Shown here one piece after another: positions 42,339-56,112 of a stretch of 64,000 bases of DNA. The notes below the pieces were generated by a model that was not told where the DNA came from, searched no databases, and saw only the letters and a program-made list of their open reading frames with translations. Location of the stretch: positions 1,701,660 through 1,765,659 of the forward strand of contig NOKP01000016.1 in assembly GCA_002682825.1 (NCBI GenBank). The letters run 5' to 3'. This stretch comes from Neonectria sp. B-13. Taxonomy: Eukaryota; Ascomycota; Sordariomycetes; Hypocreales; Nectriaceae. The position numbers and the translations under genes were made by a program. The stretch's first letter is position 1. Each line of letters starts with the position of its first letter.

Positions 42339-45300
42339 TAATGTCTTCTCTTTTGTTGGTTATATTCTATAGCTATCTTTAAGACTGTTTTCTGTATAAC
42401 TATTGGTTTGTCTTTAACTTGCTTTCTTACTTAATTCTTATGTGCTAATAGGATGATCAACTGAATTTCTAAGTATCCTTTAAAATCTTAGTCTTATAAT
42501 ATCCTTAAATCTATAGTAAGTAAACTGATCTTAGTTACTTCTATGGATAGTTTTAAGGTTCTAATTTCTATTGTAAATATACTGGTTCTAGTAGTAGCTA
42601 TTAAAGAGTTTGGTTTTAAAGTAATGCCTTATTCTTACTGTATTATTAATAGGTATATATGTAAAATGCTGGATAGTAGCTCTAAAAAATATGACTACTG
42701 TACTAATAAGGGTTATTCTTATAATAGGACTAATGTCTCTCTTTAGTCTTATAGGTGTTCTATATTCTTTTTTAGGTTTTTTCTTTTGCTAATGATAGTA
42801 GTAATTTATATTATTGTTAAGGTAAAGTATCTTAGTAATAAGGAGTTGAATTTGGAAAAGGAGTTTCTTGAAAAATAGGCCACTCTTTAGGCTACTTAGG
42901 CTAAATTTAATTAGTCTTTGGACCTTCTAGAGTATGCTTATTATTAGTATTAGTTACTGGTTTTAAAAAAGCATAAAATAACTTATTATAGTCTAGAGTC
43001 TTTAGAAGAATTAGAATCTTTAGAATAGGTAGAATGTAAGACTATTATTAATATTTAGTTGTTAGTATATACTAATATTATTGACTAAAGTACTATTGAT
43101 TTTAGGTCTTTACTTTCTTCTAAAGTTATTAATAGAAGTTTTTCAGAAGGTATTATATATAGGTAAGGTTTTTAGTTGGTTCTTATTGATTATTACTCTT
43201 AGGATAGTTTTTCTATTTAATAAGATACTTAGTTTAATTATTTACTTTGTATATATCTAAGATTGCTTCTACTATATACTCTTCTAGTCCTTTGACCTTA
43301 GTTTTATATTTATTACTAAACTTAGTATAAATTGTATCTTTTACTATCTTAAGGAGTGAGATATAGAAAACTAGGTAAAGTCTAACTTTTAGTAGTAAGT
43401 CTAACTAATAGTTATTTTCTAAGATTTTCTTAATGATTTTATAAGATCTAATGAATTTATAGTCTAATTTTTTATTTTATTATTTTATTTTAATGTTTTT
43501 TATTATAAGATAGACTATATCTCTCTTTTGGAAAGATAGTCTTTTTATTCTTTTTGGATTATAGTATTTTTTTATTTAGTTTCTAATGAATTTAAGCTTA
43601 GTCTTAAGTTCTTTATATAGATTTTTCAATTTTTCTAATATAAGAATGGCTTTAGGGATAATTAATCTATCTTAGCTTATTCTATAGGCATTAAGATTAA
43701 ATCTAAAGTTAGTATATACTAGGATAAGCTTTATGCTTTTATTTATAGCTATATTATAGCTTAATTGTACAGTTAATAGCTTCTTAACCTAGTTGTTCTA
43801 TTTATAATTGATATAATATTAAAGGTACTATTCTAGTATTTAGTTCATTTGTTCTATCTAACTATCAGTCTAAGGTTAGAAAGCTATAGTAAGTTAATAG
43901 TTTAATCCCAAATGATCTATTAATAATTACTAAAACTTTAAAGCAAATAGAAATTCTTAATTAAAGAGAATCTCTATAGGAAGTCTATAGATATTAATAA
44001 TATTTTATAAGAAGATATAGGCAAACTGCTCTATATTTGTTGATTCTTAATAAGGTATAAAATAGGAAAATTTCATAAGTCTATCTATAATAATAAGAAT
44101 GCTATTATAGAGGGTTCTAGTTGTAGGGTCCTCTAATAGGGATAGTTTTATAATAAAATCTATAGTAATAAAGTCTTAAGGTTGCTTAGTGACTAATAGG
44201 GGCTATAGTTCTTTATAAGGTTTATAGTATTAAGCCTTAGTTTTATAATATTTATTATATTAGTTAGTAATCTTCTTGATTATTATCTTTATCTTAGGAA
44301 ATTAGTATATTAATCTGACTTTATTAAGGGTTTTATTAACTTCTTAATGTCTATAAAGTAGATGCTTATGTATTTCTTATATAAGTTAGTATTAAAGTTC
44401 TCTAGGAACTTATTGCTTATTAGTTTTTTTATCTTAGGGTAGCTTATTATTATAACATTGGATCTAGGTATAAAGGTTATTATAGTTTATAATAATGTAA
44501 GTACTTTCTAATGTTTTTCCTTTGTTATTTACTGCTTATTATATAGCCTTATAACTTAGGTATTTTATACTAAAGTCCTATTAATAGTAGATATTATATT
44601 GATAGTAATTATTAGGTCCTTCTATATTCTATATGAAATAGTTATTAAAGTAGCCCTAAAACTATTTATTTAATTATTTGCATTAATGTTTAATAATTTA
44701 ATAGTAGTATTTAATAAAGTTTTTATAATGCTTTAATAATATATAAAGGCTTCCTTTGATTTAAACTATACCTTAGTCTATTATAACCTAGTCTAGTCTA
44801 TTGAATATTATTTATTGTAATTCTAGATTGTATAATTATATTTAGAACTTCTTTTTCTATTTAGGGATAATGCTTTCTTAGATAGGTTGTATCTTATAGT
44901 ATATCCTATCTTTATTAATAAATGATTATCTAATAGTAGTAATATACTTCTATTTAAGATATCCTTTAAGCATAAAGTATAGAAGTTATTTATTAATCTT
45001 TTGTTTTTTATTATTAAAGTTATATTAGTAGTTTATAGTATTAGCTTATCTATTTTCTAATCCTTTTCTATGAATAATAATATAATTGAATTCTAAAAGG
45101 TATTTAGTATAATAAAGTTATTATTTAGTAAGTTATTATATAATTATAAAATAAGTAATATTCTTATAGTCTATATAGACCTTAACTTAATATTTACTTT
45201 CTAGGAGATAGTATTGAAATTCTTTAAATGAGTTAATAATTATAAGGAATTCTTTATTATAGATAGGATAATTAAGTTTAGCTTTATACATTTTATAAGA

Positions 45301-47940
45301 GAAAAAGGCAATAGGGTAAAGTATACTATTATTATCTCTTTATCTAATCTAAGAGCCTTATGTATAGTCTAATGAGTCTATCTTAAGTTTGATTTCTTAC
45401 TTAAGGTTAAAGGTTACTAATACTAGTTTACTTAGGATAATATTCTTAATGTTATTAAATGCTTTCTTAGTAGTTATATCCTATTAAAAGTCTTCTTCTT
45501 TTTTTATAAATCTAATAAAGGATATAGTAAATCTACTAAAGTTTTAAATGAATCTTTAGTAGTAGTTTATAAATCTAAGGAATAATTATATTTCTTTAAT
45601 ATTCTTTAGTCTAGGCTATTTACTAATTATAGTAATTTTCTTAGGGTTTATTCTAACTTAGTTATATAAGATTATATATCTAAGAAATTTTACTTTCTTA
45701 ATATAGAAATAACTTTTCTTTAGTTTAATTAATAATTTATTATTCTATAATACTTATAGTACTTTATAGATATATTCTATGTATTCTTCTTTAGTTTTTA
45801 AGAAGATTAGGATATTATCTAGGTAGTATACTATAAATATATCTAAGTATTCTTAAAGCATATAATTGATTATTTATTAGAATAATACTAAGGTATTTAT
45901 AAGTCTAAAGGATATAATAAGGTATTTAAAGAGTTTATACTTTATTCTAAAGGTAGTTTTCTATTTGTATTTAGACTAAATATAGATAAGATTATATACT
46001 CCTTTAAGATCTAATATTATAAAGACCTTTATCCTATAGAGCCTATCTTTAAGCTTAGTAATAAGAGGTAATAGGGTTTAATCTTTAAGGGTAATTATAT
46101 TTAACTATTTATAATCTATAATAAGTTAAAGCTTTCTATTTTTCTTAGGAATAAATATAATTAGATAATCTATAGAAGACTTAGATTTCTTAATATATTC
46201 TTTCCTTAATATTTTATTAAAATATTCCTTAAGTATATATAGTTATATTTTATTAAGGTTAAAGATCTTATAGAATATAGATAATATTCTATTTTTTAAT
46301 ATAATTTTATAACTCTACTTATTAAATTCTAGTAGACCTATCTTAAGTTCTTCCTTAAAGAGTTTCTTATAAATATAGTACTCTAATAGTACATTCTTAA
46401 GTTATTCTTCTTTAAAGAGTTTTTTCTATTCCTTAAGGTCTTTATTTAGCTATATAAACTATTATCTAATGCATCTAATTATTCTTTAGAGCTATTATTG
46501 TTTAGTATTCTTTTGTTTATATTATATTCCTTTTAGGGGTACTAAAGTATTTATTATATTCTTATGCTTATTCTTACTCTTTAGTTCCTTAGGAGTTAAG
46601 ATTTAAGATCTTTCTTTTTCTATTAAGTTATTTTTATTATTACTAAGGAGAATATTATTAGGATTAATATATATCTAACTAGTTCTTTAGTTAATATAAG
46701 GGTTGAATTTCTTTAGCTATAGGTACTCTAAAATAATATTATAATGTATTATAGGTATAATATTAAGGGTAATACCTTAGTTTTATCTATTAATAAAAAC
46801 CTTTAAGTAATTAACCTATTGGATTATCTATTCTTTATTATATAAGAATAGATTGCCTTTAAGATTCTATACTATATATAGATCTTTTTTGTTTTTCTAT
46901 AGTAGCTTTAGCTTATTAACTATAGTAGGGTCAATGTATAATGCTTAAGCTCTACTGTCTATTAATATAGTAAACTATTTGTCTTTGATTTATACTTATA
47001 GCTTAAGTATTATTTATTTCTTTGCTGATTTTATTGTTATATATAGAGCTTTTATTGAAGATAGTTTATTCTCCTTTTAATTACTTGCCTATTACTCTTC
47101 TATAGGTAGTATTTATTGTTTTTTATTGTAAGTTTCTTATAATCTTTCTTTAGATGTTTAGTCTTAAAGTATCTTTTATATCTATATTTAAGTAACTTTT
47201 TGTATCTTATAATACTAACTATAGTCCTAATATAGTATTAAATATATTAATATTAGTTTTAGTCTTTAGTATTTATGCTAGTTTAGGCTATAAAGTTGAA
47301 TCTATCTTTCCTTATGCAGTTAAGTTATAATTCTATTTCTTCTTTCTTCTGTTTATACTCTAAGCATTCTTCTTTATTATAGCTAAGGGTGTAGGCTATA
47401 GGACATTTAGAATGATTTACTTTGTACTATTTTTGAATCTTTGTTCTAAGATGTACTTTATACTTAGAGCTAGAATAATACTTTAGGTCTTATAGTCCTT
47501 CTAAATACTATTAAAGGTAGTAATTATCTTATACTTTAATCCTTACTATATTATATTATAGTAGGAGTTTAACTAAAGTATAGTTATATATTTCCTATTC
47601 TAAGTAGGGGTTATTAATAAGAAGTCCTTTGACCTTAGTAAGGTAATAGTTATTTTCTGCTTTATTATCTTTATGTAATTTATAGTAATAATAGTAGTAT
47701 AATATCTATAATAGTTTATTATATCTAGGTACTAGGTAATAAAGTTATAAATTATTGCTTATTTTAATTCTTAGAATAGTTGGGTTATAGATAGCTAATC
47801 TTTGAGGTTTGGCCTAGATATAAACTGGTTTTCTATTATAGGTATCTTTTTATTTATAGTAAAACTCTTAGTATATATTGTTCTCTATTTTCTAGACTGG
47901 TCTATTGTACTTATTGTATATATATGTCTTCTACTATAGT

Positions 47941-48147
47941 TGTTAGAAAACTAGTGTGGCACTCAGATGACTTGTATTGTCTGTCCTTGGCCTCTGGGCT
48001 ATCTCTATGGTGTTTAGGGGATATCTCCTTCCTTGACTGCCTTCCTGTTCAGGCTATAGGCGGCAAGGGTTAGGCGAGCTGTCTGTTGACCACTAAGGTG
48101 GTCATATGACTACTCTGGAGATAATGTGTATATGATCCAATCTAATA
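47941..48147 (-). repeat. Copia 3' LTR (element orientation)
   Basis: 207 bp. It differs from the other LTR at about ten positions, all transitions. Its last bases read CTAATA where the partner has CTAACA. Confidence 0.9.
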
Positions 48148-49852
48148 TGCCCCTTTAGCTTGAGGGCATTGCTGTGAAGCTGAGCTCTTTATCCTTCTTT
48201 TGCTGTTCTAATGTCTTAGAGAGGTCTGTGAGCCTAAGCTGCTGAATAAACTTGGTAAAACCCTCCCTAGGTAGGCTCTTTGTTAAGCTGTTGGTGAGTA
48301 GTTGCGTTGATGGGGTATATATTATATTGATCCTTTCCTCTAATATCTCCTGCTGTAGTTAGTGGTTGTGAATGTTAATATGCCTTAACTTTGTATGTAA
48401 TTGTATAAGCTTTGTGGTAATCAGTTGGATGGTTTGCTTATTGTTATATTTGATAGTGACTCTTGATGGTAAGGTGACTGCTTGGTGAGTGGTTGGTGAG
48501 GATAAGTTAATTTGTAATGTGGAGATAAGTCTGCTTGTAAAGAGGGCCTCTTTGGCTGCTTGAGATAGGGCAAAGAGCTTGGCCTTTGTGGTTGATGTTG
48601 TAATAGTATCTTGTTTATTTGCCCTCTAGGAAATGATCCCTTTGAAAAGCTTTATAGTGAATGCTTATGAACTCTGATGGTTTGCTGAGTTGTTGGTGAA
48701 GCTAGTGTTAGAGGCAACTTGTAAGCTATCCTTCTTGTATCTGGGTATTGTATTGTATTTGAGTGAGAGACCTTGGGTTTGAATGAGGTATGCTAGGGCT
48801 TGGTTGGCTGTGTGGTGGTGTTGTGGCCCTGGGTTCTGGTTGAATCTAGCTAGCTGGCTAGCTGTAAATGCAACATTGGGTTGAGTTATAATAGTGGTAT
48901 ATATGATGGTGCTGATCTTGTGTTGGTAGAGGTTGATGCTGCTTGGTCTTATGATCTTATTATAGGGGAGAAGTTCTTTTTGTATTATTGGGGTTATTGC
49001 TTATAGGGTTGGTATACTGTTGGTGAGTAGTTGGTGTATTTTGTTGATATATGAAGACTGTGAGAGCTATAGGCGTTGGTTTGCTCTGTCTTGGATGACT
49101 TTGATTCCTAGGAACTAGTGTAGTGGCTTGCCTCCTTTTAGGTGGTAGGTCTTCTGTAGGTCTTCTATTAGTATTATTGCTTTAGTTCTTGCTTGCTTTG
49201 GGAAATAGAGGATATAGTTATCTATGTAGAAGAAGAATATGATCTTGCTGTGAAGCTAATAATAGTCTTTGTTGGGCATTCGGTGAAAGCCTGCCTGTAG
49301 TAAGCCCTTCTTAAAGTGCTTTTGCCATAGGAGAGGGGATTGCTTAAGACTGTAGAGGGCCTTTTGTAACTTTAGGATTGTATCTGGCTTTTGGTATCCT
49401 CTTGGTATCTCTATGTAGATCTCCTTATCTAGCTTTGTGTGTATAAAGGCGTTGACTGTATTATATTGCAGTATATTATAGTTGAATTGGTTGGCTAGAG
49501 CAACTAGGGTTCTGAATGATATGCTGGTGAGGGTTACTGCATAGGTCTCTTGGCTATTGATTGCCTACTGGTTGCTACATACTATGAGGCATGCTTTGAT
49601 TTTTAGGAACCTTTTGTGTTTATTGAGCTTGTATACATATACCTAGTAATAGTTGAGTACTTGGCGATTATTCGCTGTAGATTTGGTGACCTTGATCCAT
49701 AAGTGTGATTCTGTATGACTTTATAAGTGTGTTTTCTCTGCTGTAAGTATTACATCCTGGTACAGATGACTAGATCTCTTTGTATGCAAGCTAGGAAGTG
49801 GCTCCAACAGTCGCCAATGTGTACCAATAATGGGCTGCCTTTCCTCCCCATA

Positions 49853-49943
49853 TGTAGAGCTTATCCTATCCCTTGGGGCTTCTTGCTTTCCTATAGAAAT
49901 TGTAGAGCTTGTCCTATCCCTTGGGGCTTCTTGCTTTCCTATA
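49853..49943. repeat. 48-bp-period direct duplication inside Copia pol
   Basis: Two near-identical ~43-base units (49853-49894 and 49901-49943) containing CTATCCCTTGGGGCTTCTTG. On the minus strand they encode a repeated GKQEAPRDR-type peptide upstream of the reverse transcriptase. It is probably a local duplication in a linker region. Confidence 0.7.
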
Positions 49944-52900
49944 TACGGTTCTCTGAGGGCGAGTAATACTTCCTTTGTTGAGTGATCCAATGTAGCTGGC
50001 TAGGCTCTATGGACTGCTCGGTGATTGCTTGTGTGGTGTTTTGGTGATTGAAGTCTCCTGGCTAGGAATGCTGCCTTGAAGGAGGTTCTGTATTTTGCTG
50101 GTTGTTTGGTGACTGCTTTACTAGCAATCTTGTTGTCTGCCTTTCCTTTCTTATGCCCCTTTATACTGAGGCTAATGGCTAAGGTGTGGAAGAATGTAGT
50201 AGGTGGTGACTGTGGAGGGGTAGGAAGTACTTTAAACTTAGCTGTAGTATATTCTTTATGTATTTCCTTATTATCTTCTATTGTGCTGGCCTCTTGATTG
50301 CTTAGTGAGTGCTTAGTGGGATGGCCTTCTTCTGATCTGTCTTGGATCTTGTCTGCTTCTTTGTTGGGTGGTTGTGATATCTATTGCTCTGGTTCCTTTT
50401 GTATTGTGAGTAGCTTCTGGATCCTTTTCTGGATGGCCTTGAGATCTTCCTGTAGAAAGTTATTCTGAAGGCTCTCTGAGTGCTTGTTGAACATTTGCTG
50501 CTCATTGAATGTTATATTCTGAGTGGTTAAGACCTCCTTATACAATGGATTCCACACTCTGAAGGAATTGCTTGATGTATAGCTGACTAGGAAGCTAATC
50601 TAGGCTCTTGGAGACTGTCTTTGTAGCTGATTTCTTTGTAGCTGTGCGTCAGCTGTAAGGGCGAAGACCTTATAGCTATAGGCTTGGAGATGTGAAAGGT
50701 TAGGCTTTGCTGTATTATTAGGGCGAAATTGGCTGTGAAATAACTCGTAAGGGGTTTTCTTGTCTTTTTGTATAGAGGGTGTATGGTTGTAAAGGTAGGT
50801 TGCTGCCTTAATTGTCTCTGGCTATAGATACTTAGGTAGCTTGGCTCTGGCTTGTATTGTGTGGCTCTTCTGGATGATGACTGCTGTGATGTGTTCTGTG
50901 CTTCTGTTTTGGGCTTGGGTATTTGGTGCTGAGGGCTTGGTGAGTATTCTGTGATTATATAGTAGTTCTGTTATTTGGGGGTGTGTTTCTGTGATCTTAT
51001 TGTTGTACTTGATTGCCTTGACCTTAATAGAGTATTGTACTTTAAGCATCTTGAGGAACCGAGTGATTGCTGAGTATAGGGTGGGCGTTGAGCGACTTGT
51101 TGCGTAATAGTCCTATGAGTAGCTAGTTGATCTATTAGTAAAGATCTAGACTGATGTATAGCTGGCATAGCTTTGAGTTATTGGATGGAAATTGAGGGCA
51201 ATTTGGTCTCCTGGTTTTGCTCTTGCTGTTGCCTCTTGTAGGGCCCTTCTGATTATTCGGCGAGCCTTCGCTGTACTGTAGGCGTTATAGTCTATAGTTG
51301 TGATTCTTTGTGGTCCTTTGGGTTCTTCTATCTTTAACCTAATGCCTTTTGAGGTGCTGGTTAGGCAGTGGAGGGCTTCTGGTCCTGGGTGCCTAAGGCG
51401 TTGATGCTAAGTGAGGGTGTTGCTTTGAAGTGGTTGTTGATGAGTCTATGATGTGTGCTTGTATTTCTTCTGGGGTCTTATTGAGATGAGGGCTGTTGAG
51501 TTATTGGGGAGGGCTTGGTGAGTGTTTTCTGAGCTCTGCTGGTTCTCCCTCTATTTAAGGACCTGCTGCCTCTGTTGCTTATTAATGGCCCTAAGGAAGG
51601 TTCTATCTGCTCTCCTTAGATAGTTGTTTCCTGGTCTTGTATCCTACTAAAGGCCTTGCTTTTTTAGCTTTGAGAATGATATAAGGTTAGTTGTGAGGGA
51701 TGTGTATAGGGTAATATTATAGATTGTAAGCTTCCTTGGTGAGCCATTGGTGGATGTTAGGGTAATAGTTGCTTCTCTATATTTATTGATTGATACTTGT
51801 TCTGTGCTTGACTAGAAGAAGTCTTCTAGCTGTGTGGTATGGAGGTTCTTTATCCTTGAGGTATTCTGGAAGATGTGTAGTGTTGCTCCTGAGTCTAGGA
51901 GAATAGAGTCCTGTAATGGGTAGTGGTTGCTGACCGTTAGGGCAGTGTTTGTGTTGTAGGAGCCTACTGATCTGAGTTATGTGGACCCTTTGAGTTTGAT
52001 CTTCTGTATTTGGTTGGCTAAGTTGTCTTTGTTCTTCTTAATCTGTTGTTTGACCCTATTGATGATGTGATTGACTAGGTGGAAACCCTATGGCATCTTC
52101 TCTGGGAATGTGTAATAGCATTGTGTGAGGGGATGGAAGAGGTTGTACGCTGGGCACCTTGATTTCTTGTTGTCTCTAATGCTCTTATGTGGTTGTTTCT
52201 GGCTGTTTGGTTGCTGATTGCTTGCTGAAGCCTTGTTGTCTCCTTCTTTAGCTCTATCTCTTGTGTGGAATGCTCTAGGAATGACTTTAGGTCTCTTTGG
52301 AAACTCTGGCTGGTTGCTGATTACTTGGCGAATGTCTGCTGTGATCGGTCTGATAGTGAGGGTGCCTGCCTGGACTTGGCTGATCTGTGTTATGCTGTAT
52401 GTGTTGATCTATGACTCTAGAGGTGATGCCCTAAGGGCTGTAGTTAGGTTAGTGAGCTATTGATTAGGCTCTATTGCCTCCTGAAGGTTAATATCCCTTG
52501 CTTTGTTGATAGTGTTCCTCTAGTGGGTTAGCTAGTTATTAGTAGCTTTATAGGTTGTGATCTTTGTTTGATATGGTTCGGCTAGTATCTTGTGATATAT
52601 TTGTTGAGCCTTCTGCTTATGCTTGTCTTTGGCTAGGGAGAATTTGTTATAGATTGATTGGATCCATTTAGGTAGTGATTTCTTAGCTGGGCAGTGGTGA
52701 TGAGAGAGGGGTTTGTTGATAGTCTCTAGGACCTAATTCTGAATGGTCTTTGATCTTGTCTTAAAGTCTTTATGGTGCTTGTTGAGGTGTTTGTAGTTGG
52801 TCTATATCGTGTTATACATTCGTAGACCCTTCTCTGTTAGCTTGGCGAGCTGTTGGGCTTGGATTGCTATATTGTCTCCTTCTTGGAAGGTTGGGTCTTT

Positions 52901-53264
52901 GTTGTCTGTTCTAGCTGTGATTGTATTGGTGCTTTGGGTTGAAACTGATATGGTTTCTGTGGTGGCTGCTTGCGTTCTGCTTGGCTGATGCTTGCGGAAG
53001 GATGTGATATTGGGGGGAATTGGCGCTGTCGATGTCAATGGAGGTTTGTTTGGCTTTGTAGGATTAAGGTAGTCCTAAAGGTCTTTGTTTATTGCTATAG
53101 TCTTTAGGGTCTTGAACTAAGTGATCCAATCCTGGTCTGTAGTAAGCTTGATTGTTGAGTTTATAGTCATTGTCTTCTGGTGAGTGTTTGGTGAGTGTTT
53201 GCTAGTAATTCGTTCTTGGTTGGGTATTCAATTGAATAGTTATATAGTGTATGAGACTCTTAAT

Positions 53265-53471
53265 TGTTAGAAAACTAGTGTGGCACTTAGATGATTTGTA
53301 TTGTCTGTCCTTGGCCTCTGGGCTATCTCTGTGGTGTTCAGGGGATATCTCCTTCCTTGACTGTCTTCCTGTTTGGGCTATAGGCGGCAAGGGTTAGGCG
53401 AGCTGTCTGTTGACCACTAAGGTGGTCATATGACCACCCTGGAGATAATGTGTATATGATCCAATCTAACA
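53265..53471 (-). repeat. Copia 5' LTR (element orientation)
   Basis: 207 bp, partner of 47941-48147, with intact TG..CA ends. It is followed by the target duplication ATAGT. Confidence 0.9.
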
Positions 53472-55453
53472 ATAGTTGTTTAATTGAGAGTATAATAGCT
53501 TTTATCTATTGTTTTTTCTAGTTATTATTTAAGTTCTTACTTAAGGTATTATTAATGCTAGGGGTTGTTTTATAATTAGTATAGTTATTACTAGAGTATT
53601 CTTTAGCTAGGGTTTAGATGTTATTATCTTAGATAAGCAAGCTAAGCTATCTAGTGTAGTTTGCTTTATATTTAGTATTAATGTATAGGTTTTTATTCTT
53701 TCTAGTATAGAACTATTAGCAGATATGATTATTATCTTTCTGTATTAGAGATAAGTTAGTGCTAAGTTCTTTAGTATTTACTAGCTTTAGAGCTTTAAAG
53801 TCTAATTGTCTATTGGGAATGTTAATCTTAATAATTAGTTATTTATAGGATTCTATGTCTTCTAGGATAGATATGAAAGATAATTGTTATTATTTGCCTT
53901 TTTATACTATAGTAATGAATTTGTTTACTTTAGACTATTTAAATACCTCTTTAAGGACTAGGGTCTACTAAGTACTTCTTTTTATTCTTTTATTGCATTA
54001 GGTTTTATATATTCTAAGTTTATTATTATCTATATAAATATTATCTTTCTTATCTTTATATTACTTTATACTAGGTAGGAGTATTATTATATTGATTTTA
54101 TTAGTACTAGTTGTTTTATATAACCCTTTGGTTATAGTAATGGTTTTAGAGTTCTAATGGTTAGTAAATTAGATATACTTACCTTTAGGTATAGGTTTAT
54201 ACTTTTGTTCTAACTTAGGCTTTTAATACTTACTTTTAAAATGTTCTATTCTTCTATAGTTCTAACATTTGACTTAGGAGTAGTCTTATTATATAGCTCT
54301 TAGTTCTATAGGGCTAAACTAAGTTCCCTAAAAGGTATTCTTATTCTTTCTTTTACTAGTATTAGAGTAGTTTTTCTTATTCTTTTAAATATTAAGGGAT
54401 TCTTTCTTTTTCTTAATTTATCTTTTGAATAATTGATTATTAATGGTTATATAGAGCTTAGTATAAGTATTAAAGCTTATAGGCTAGTCTAAGATTTTAT
54501 AGATCTTGTTCTTTATTTTGTCTTTTAGGCTCTAATAGAACTTATTGATCTTGTTTTTATCTATTTAGTTGAGTTTAATAGTAAGATATTTGAATTTAGA
54601 GAGGTACTCTAAAGTAGTCTTTGTCTATTTTAACTTTTGGATTATAATAAGGGCATTGTGTTTTTTGTTCTATTCTCTATAAGTATTTACTAACTATTAT
54701 TTATATAGTATAAAGCTATTGAATAGTAGAATAGTCTCTAGCTTATGGGTTTTGGGAGTATTCTTAATAAAGTCTCTTAGGTATAGTTCTATTCCTTATA
54801 AAGCTTTTCCCTTAAGGAGGCTCATTCTATATTATATCTTAAGCTGCTTGTTCCTGAATGTACTTAGGTAGTATATATAGAATGATTTAATTTGTATTAG
54901 GTATTTATAGAGGTCCTTAGGGGTACTATTGAATTTTGATAGTTATATTAGTTTAATGGTTTTGCCTATATCCCTTGGTTATAGGAGGTTAGGGGTAACT
55001 ATAAAGCTATTGAATTGTTCGTTTTGCCTATATTATTCCTCTTGAGTGTGGTTCTGCTTGGTACTAAGGTTGTTAACCTATTTGTAGAGGGTATTGATAA
55101 TAGTGTTATTATTAGGGTTCAATTGGACTTGATTGGCATTAAGCATTTGGATCTGCTCTTTGAGTTATTTAAACCTAGTAATATTCTTATTATATATATT
55201 ACATAAGGCCTTGCATAGTGCTAGGATCTCTGTATATTGTTAATAGTTTGTACATTTAAGGTTAATAATGTCTTCTTTATTATTATTATTAGATTCTAAG
55301 TTCTTTAGAATGTTAATGTCCTTTATGCTTATATCTTCTTTAGGAGTCTTTCCTTTGGAAGTATTTAAGCTGGATAAGGTTATTAGAGCTATAATAACTG
55401 TTTGAGTATTACTTAGGTTAATATAGTAATATACTGAATAAGAGCTTTTAATA

Positions 55454-55841
55454 TATAATAGTTAGGTTTAACCTAAGGGTATAGGGTAGATCTAAGGTAT
55501 ATAGTTTAATGATTGAGTAGATTAGGACATTATAGTAAGTAATATAGGTTATAATAGTAATATGTAAAGGTAAGTTATTATATAACTAAGTAATATTATT
55601 GATAGCTAAGAAGCTTAAGGCTTTTATCTATTGTACTAAGTGAATATAGTTATATATTATAGTAATTATATAGGCTTACTGAGTGATAGTAAGTCTATTG
55701 TTATAGCTCATTGTAATAGAGTGAGCTGGATAGTCTAGCTTATATAGTTAGGGTGAGTTTAGGAATATAGATATTATAAAAAAGTAGGTATATTATGGTT
55801 CTGCTGGTTGTGACTGCCTGGTCTCAACCTGGGCTGTGACA
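55454..55841 (-). repeat. Gypsy 5' LTR (element orientation)
   Basis: 388 bp, better preserved than its partner, with an intact CTGTGACA end. It is followed by AGCTG, the right half of the target duplication. Confidence 0.85.
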
Positions 55842-56112
55842 AGCTGGATTAGTCTATTGTAAGATTAGTTACACTATGCTAACTCTTATATAATAGTCTA
55901 ATAAATTATAATAGAATAGTTCTTTTTAAAAAGGCTAACTCTAAAGCTAGAAAGAAATAATAATATTACTATTATAGAGAAAAAGTTCCTTAAGAAGCTA
56001 TATAATTCTATTTATATCTTATGGATTATATAGTTAATAAATAATACTATTTTAACTAACTTATAACTAAAAGAGTAATACATTAGAAACTAAGGAAATC
56101 TAGTTATATTTA

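Larger units (their letters stand above)
47941..53471 (-). mobile_element. Copia LTR retrotransposon, 5,531 bp, recently inactivated
   Basis: 207-bp LTRs with TG..CA ends (TGTTAG..CTAACA), flanked by the 5-bp target duplication ATAGT (47936-47940 and 53472-53476). It is much less AT-rich than the Gypsy element it interrupts. On the minus strand the order is Copia: gag-like frame (~53,040-52,800), GAG-pre-integrase HQRLRHPGPEALHCL (~51,360-51,415), integrase with NTQAQNRSTEHI (~50,890-50,930) and reverse transcriptase FFFYIDNYILYF (~49,205-49,240) followed by FLGIKVI. A purine run AAAGGGG precedes the 3' LTR (~48,149-48,155). Scattered TAG codons in otherwise open frames show that it is dead but young. 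Confidence 0.9.
41951..55841 (-). mobile_element. Gypsy LTR retrotransposon, RIP-inactivated, interrupted by Copia
   Basis: Two 388-bp LTRs in direct orientation enclose ~8.4 kb of element sequence, excluding the inserted Copia. Flanks AGCTA (41946-41950) and AGCTG (55842-55846) are a 5-bp target duplication differing by one transition. Reading on the minus strand, eroded motifs come in Gypsy order. First a zinc-knuckle remnant (~54,230-54,265), then a protease-like ILIDS (~46,960-46,990) and reverse transcriptase VYYLDNILIF (~45,797-45,835, one D now N). Last is the integrase block resembling HPQTDGQTER..NQ (~43,800-43,880). A purine tract AAAAGAGAAGA precedes the 3' LTR. All frames are full of TAA/TAG, so no product is possible. 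Confidence 0.85.
41793..55890. mobile_element. Small insertion Y in copy B, itself split by Gypsy
   Basis: About 200 bp of its own sequence (41793-41950 and 55847-55890), starting TGTAAAAAGC and ending CTAACTCTTATA, flanked by TAATA (41788-41792 and 55891-55895). Copy A has no equivalent at this site. It could be a short solo LTR or TRIM-like element; the class is unresolved. Confidence 0.4.
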
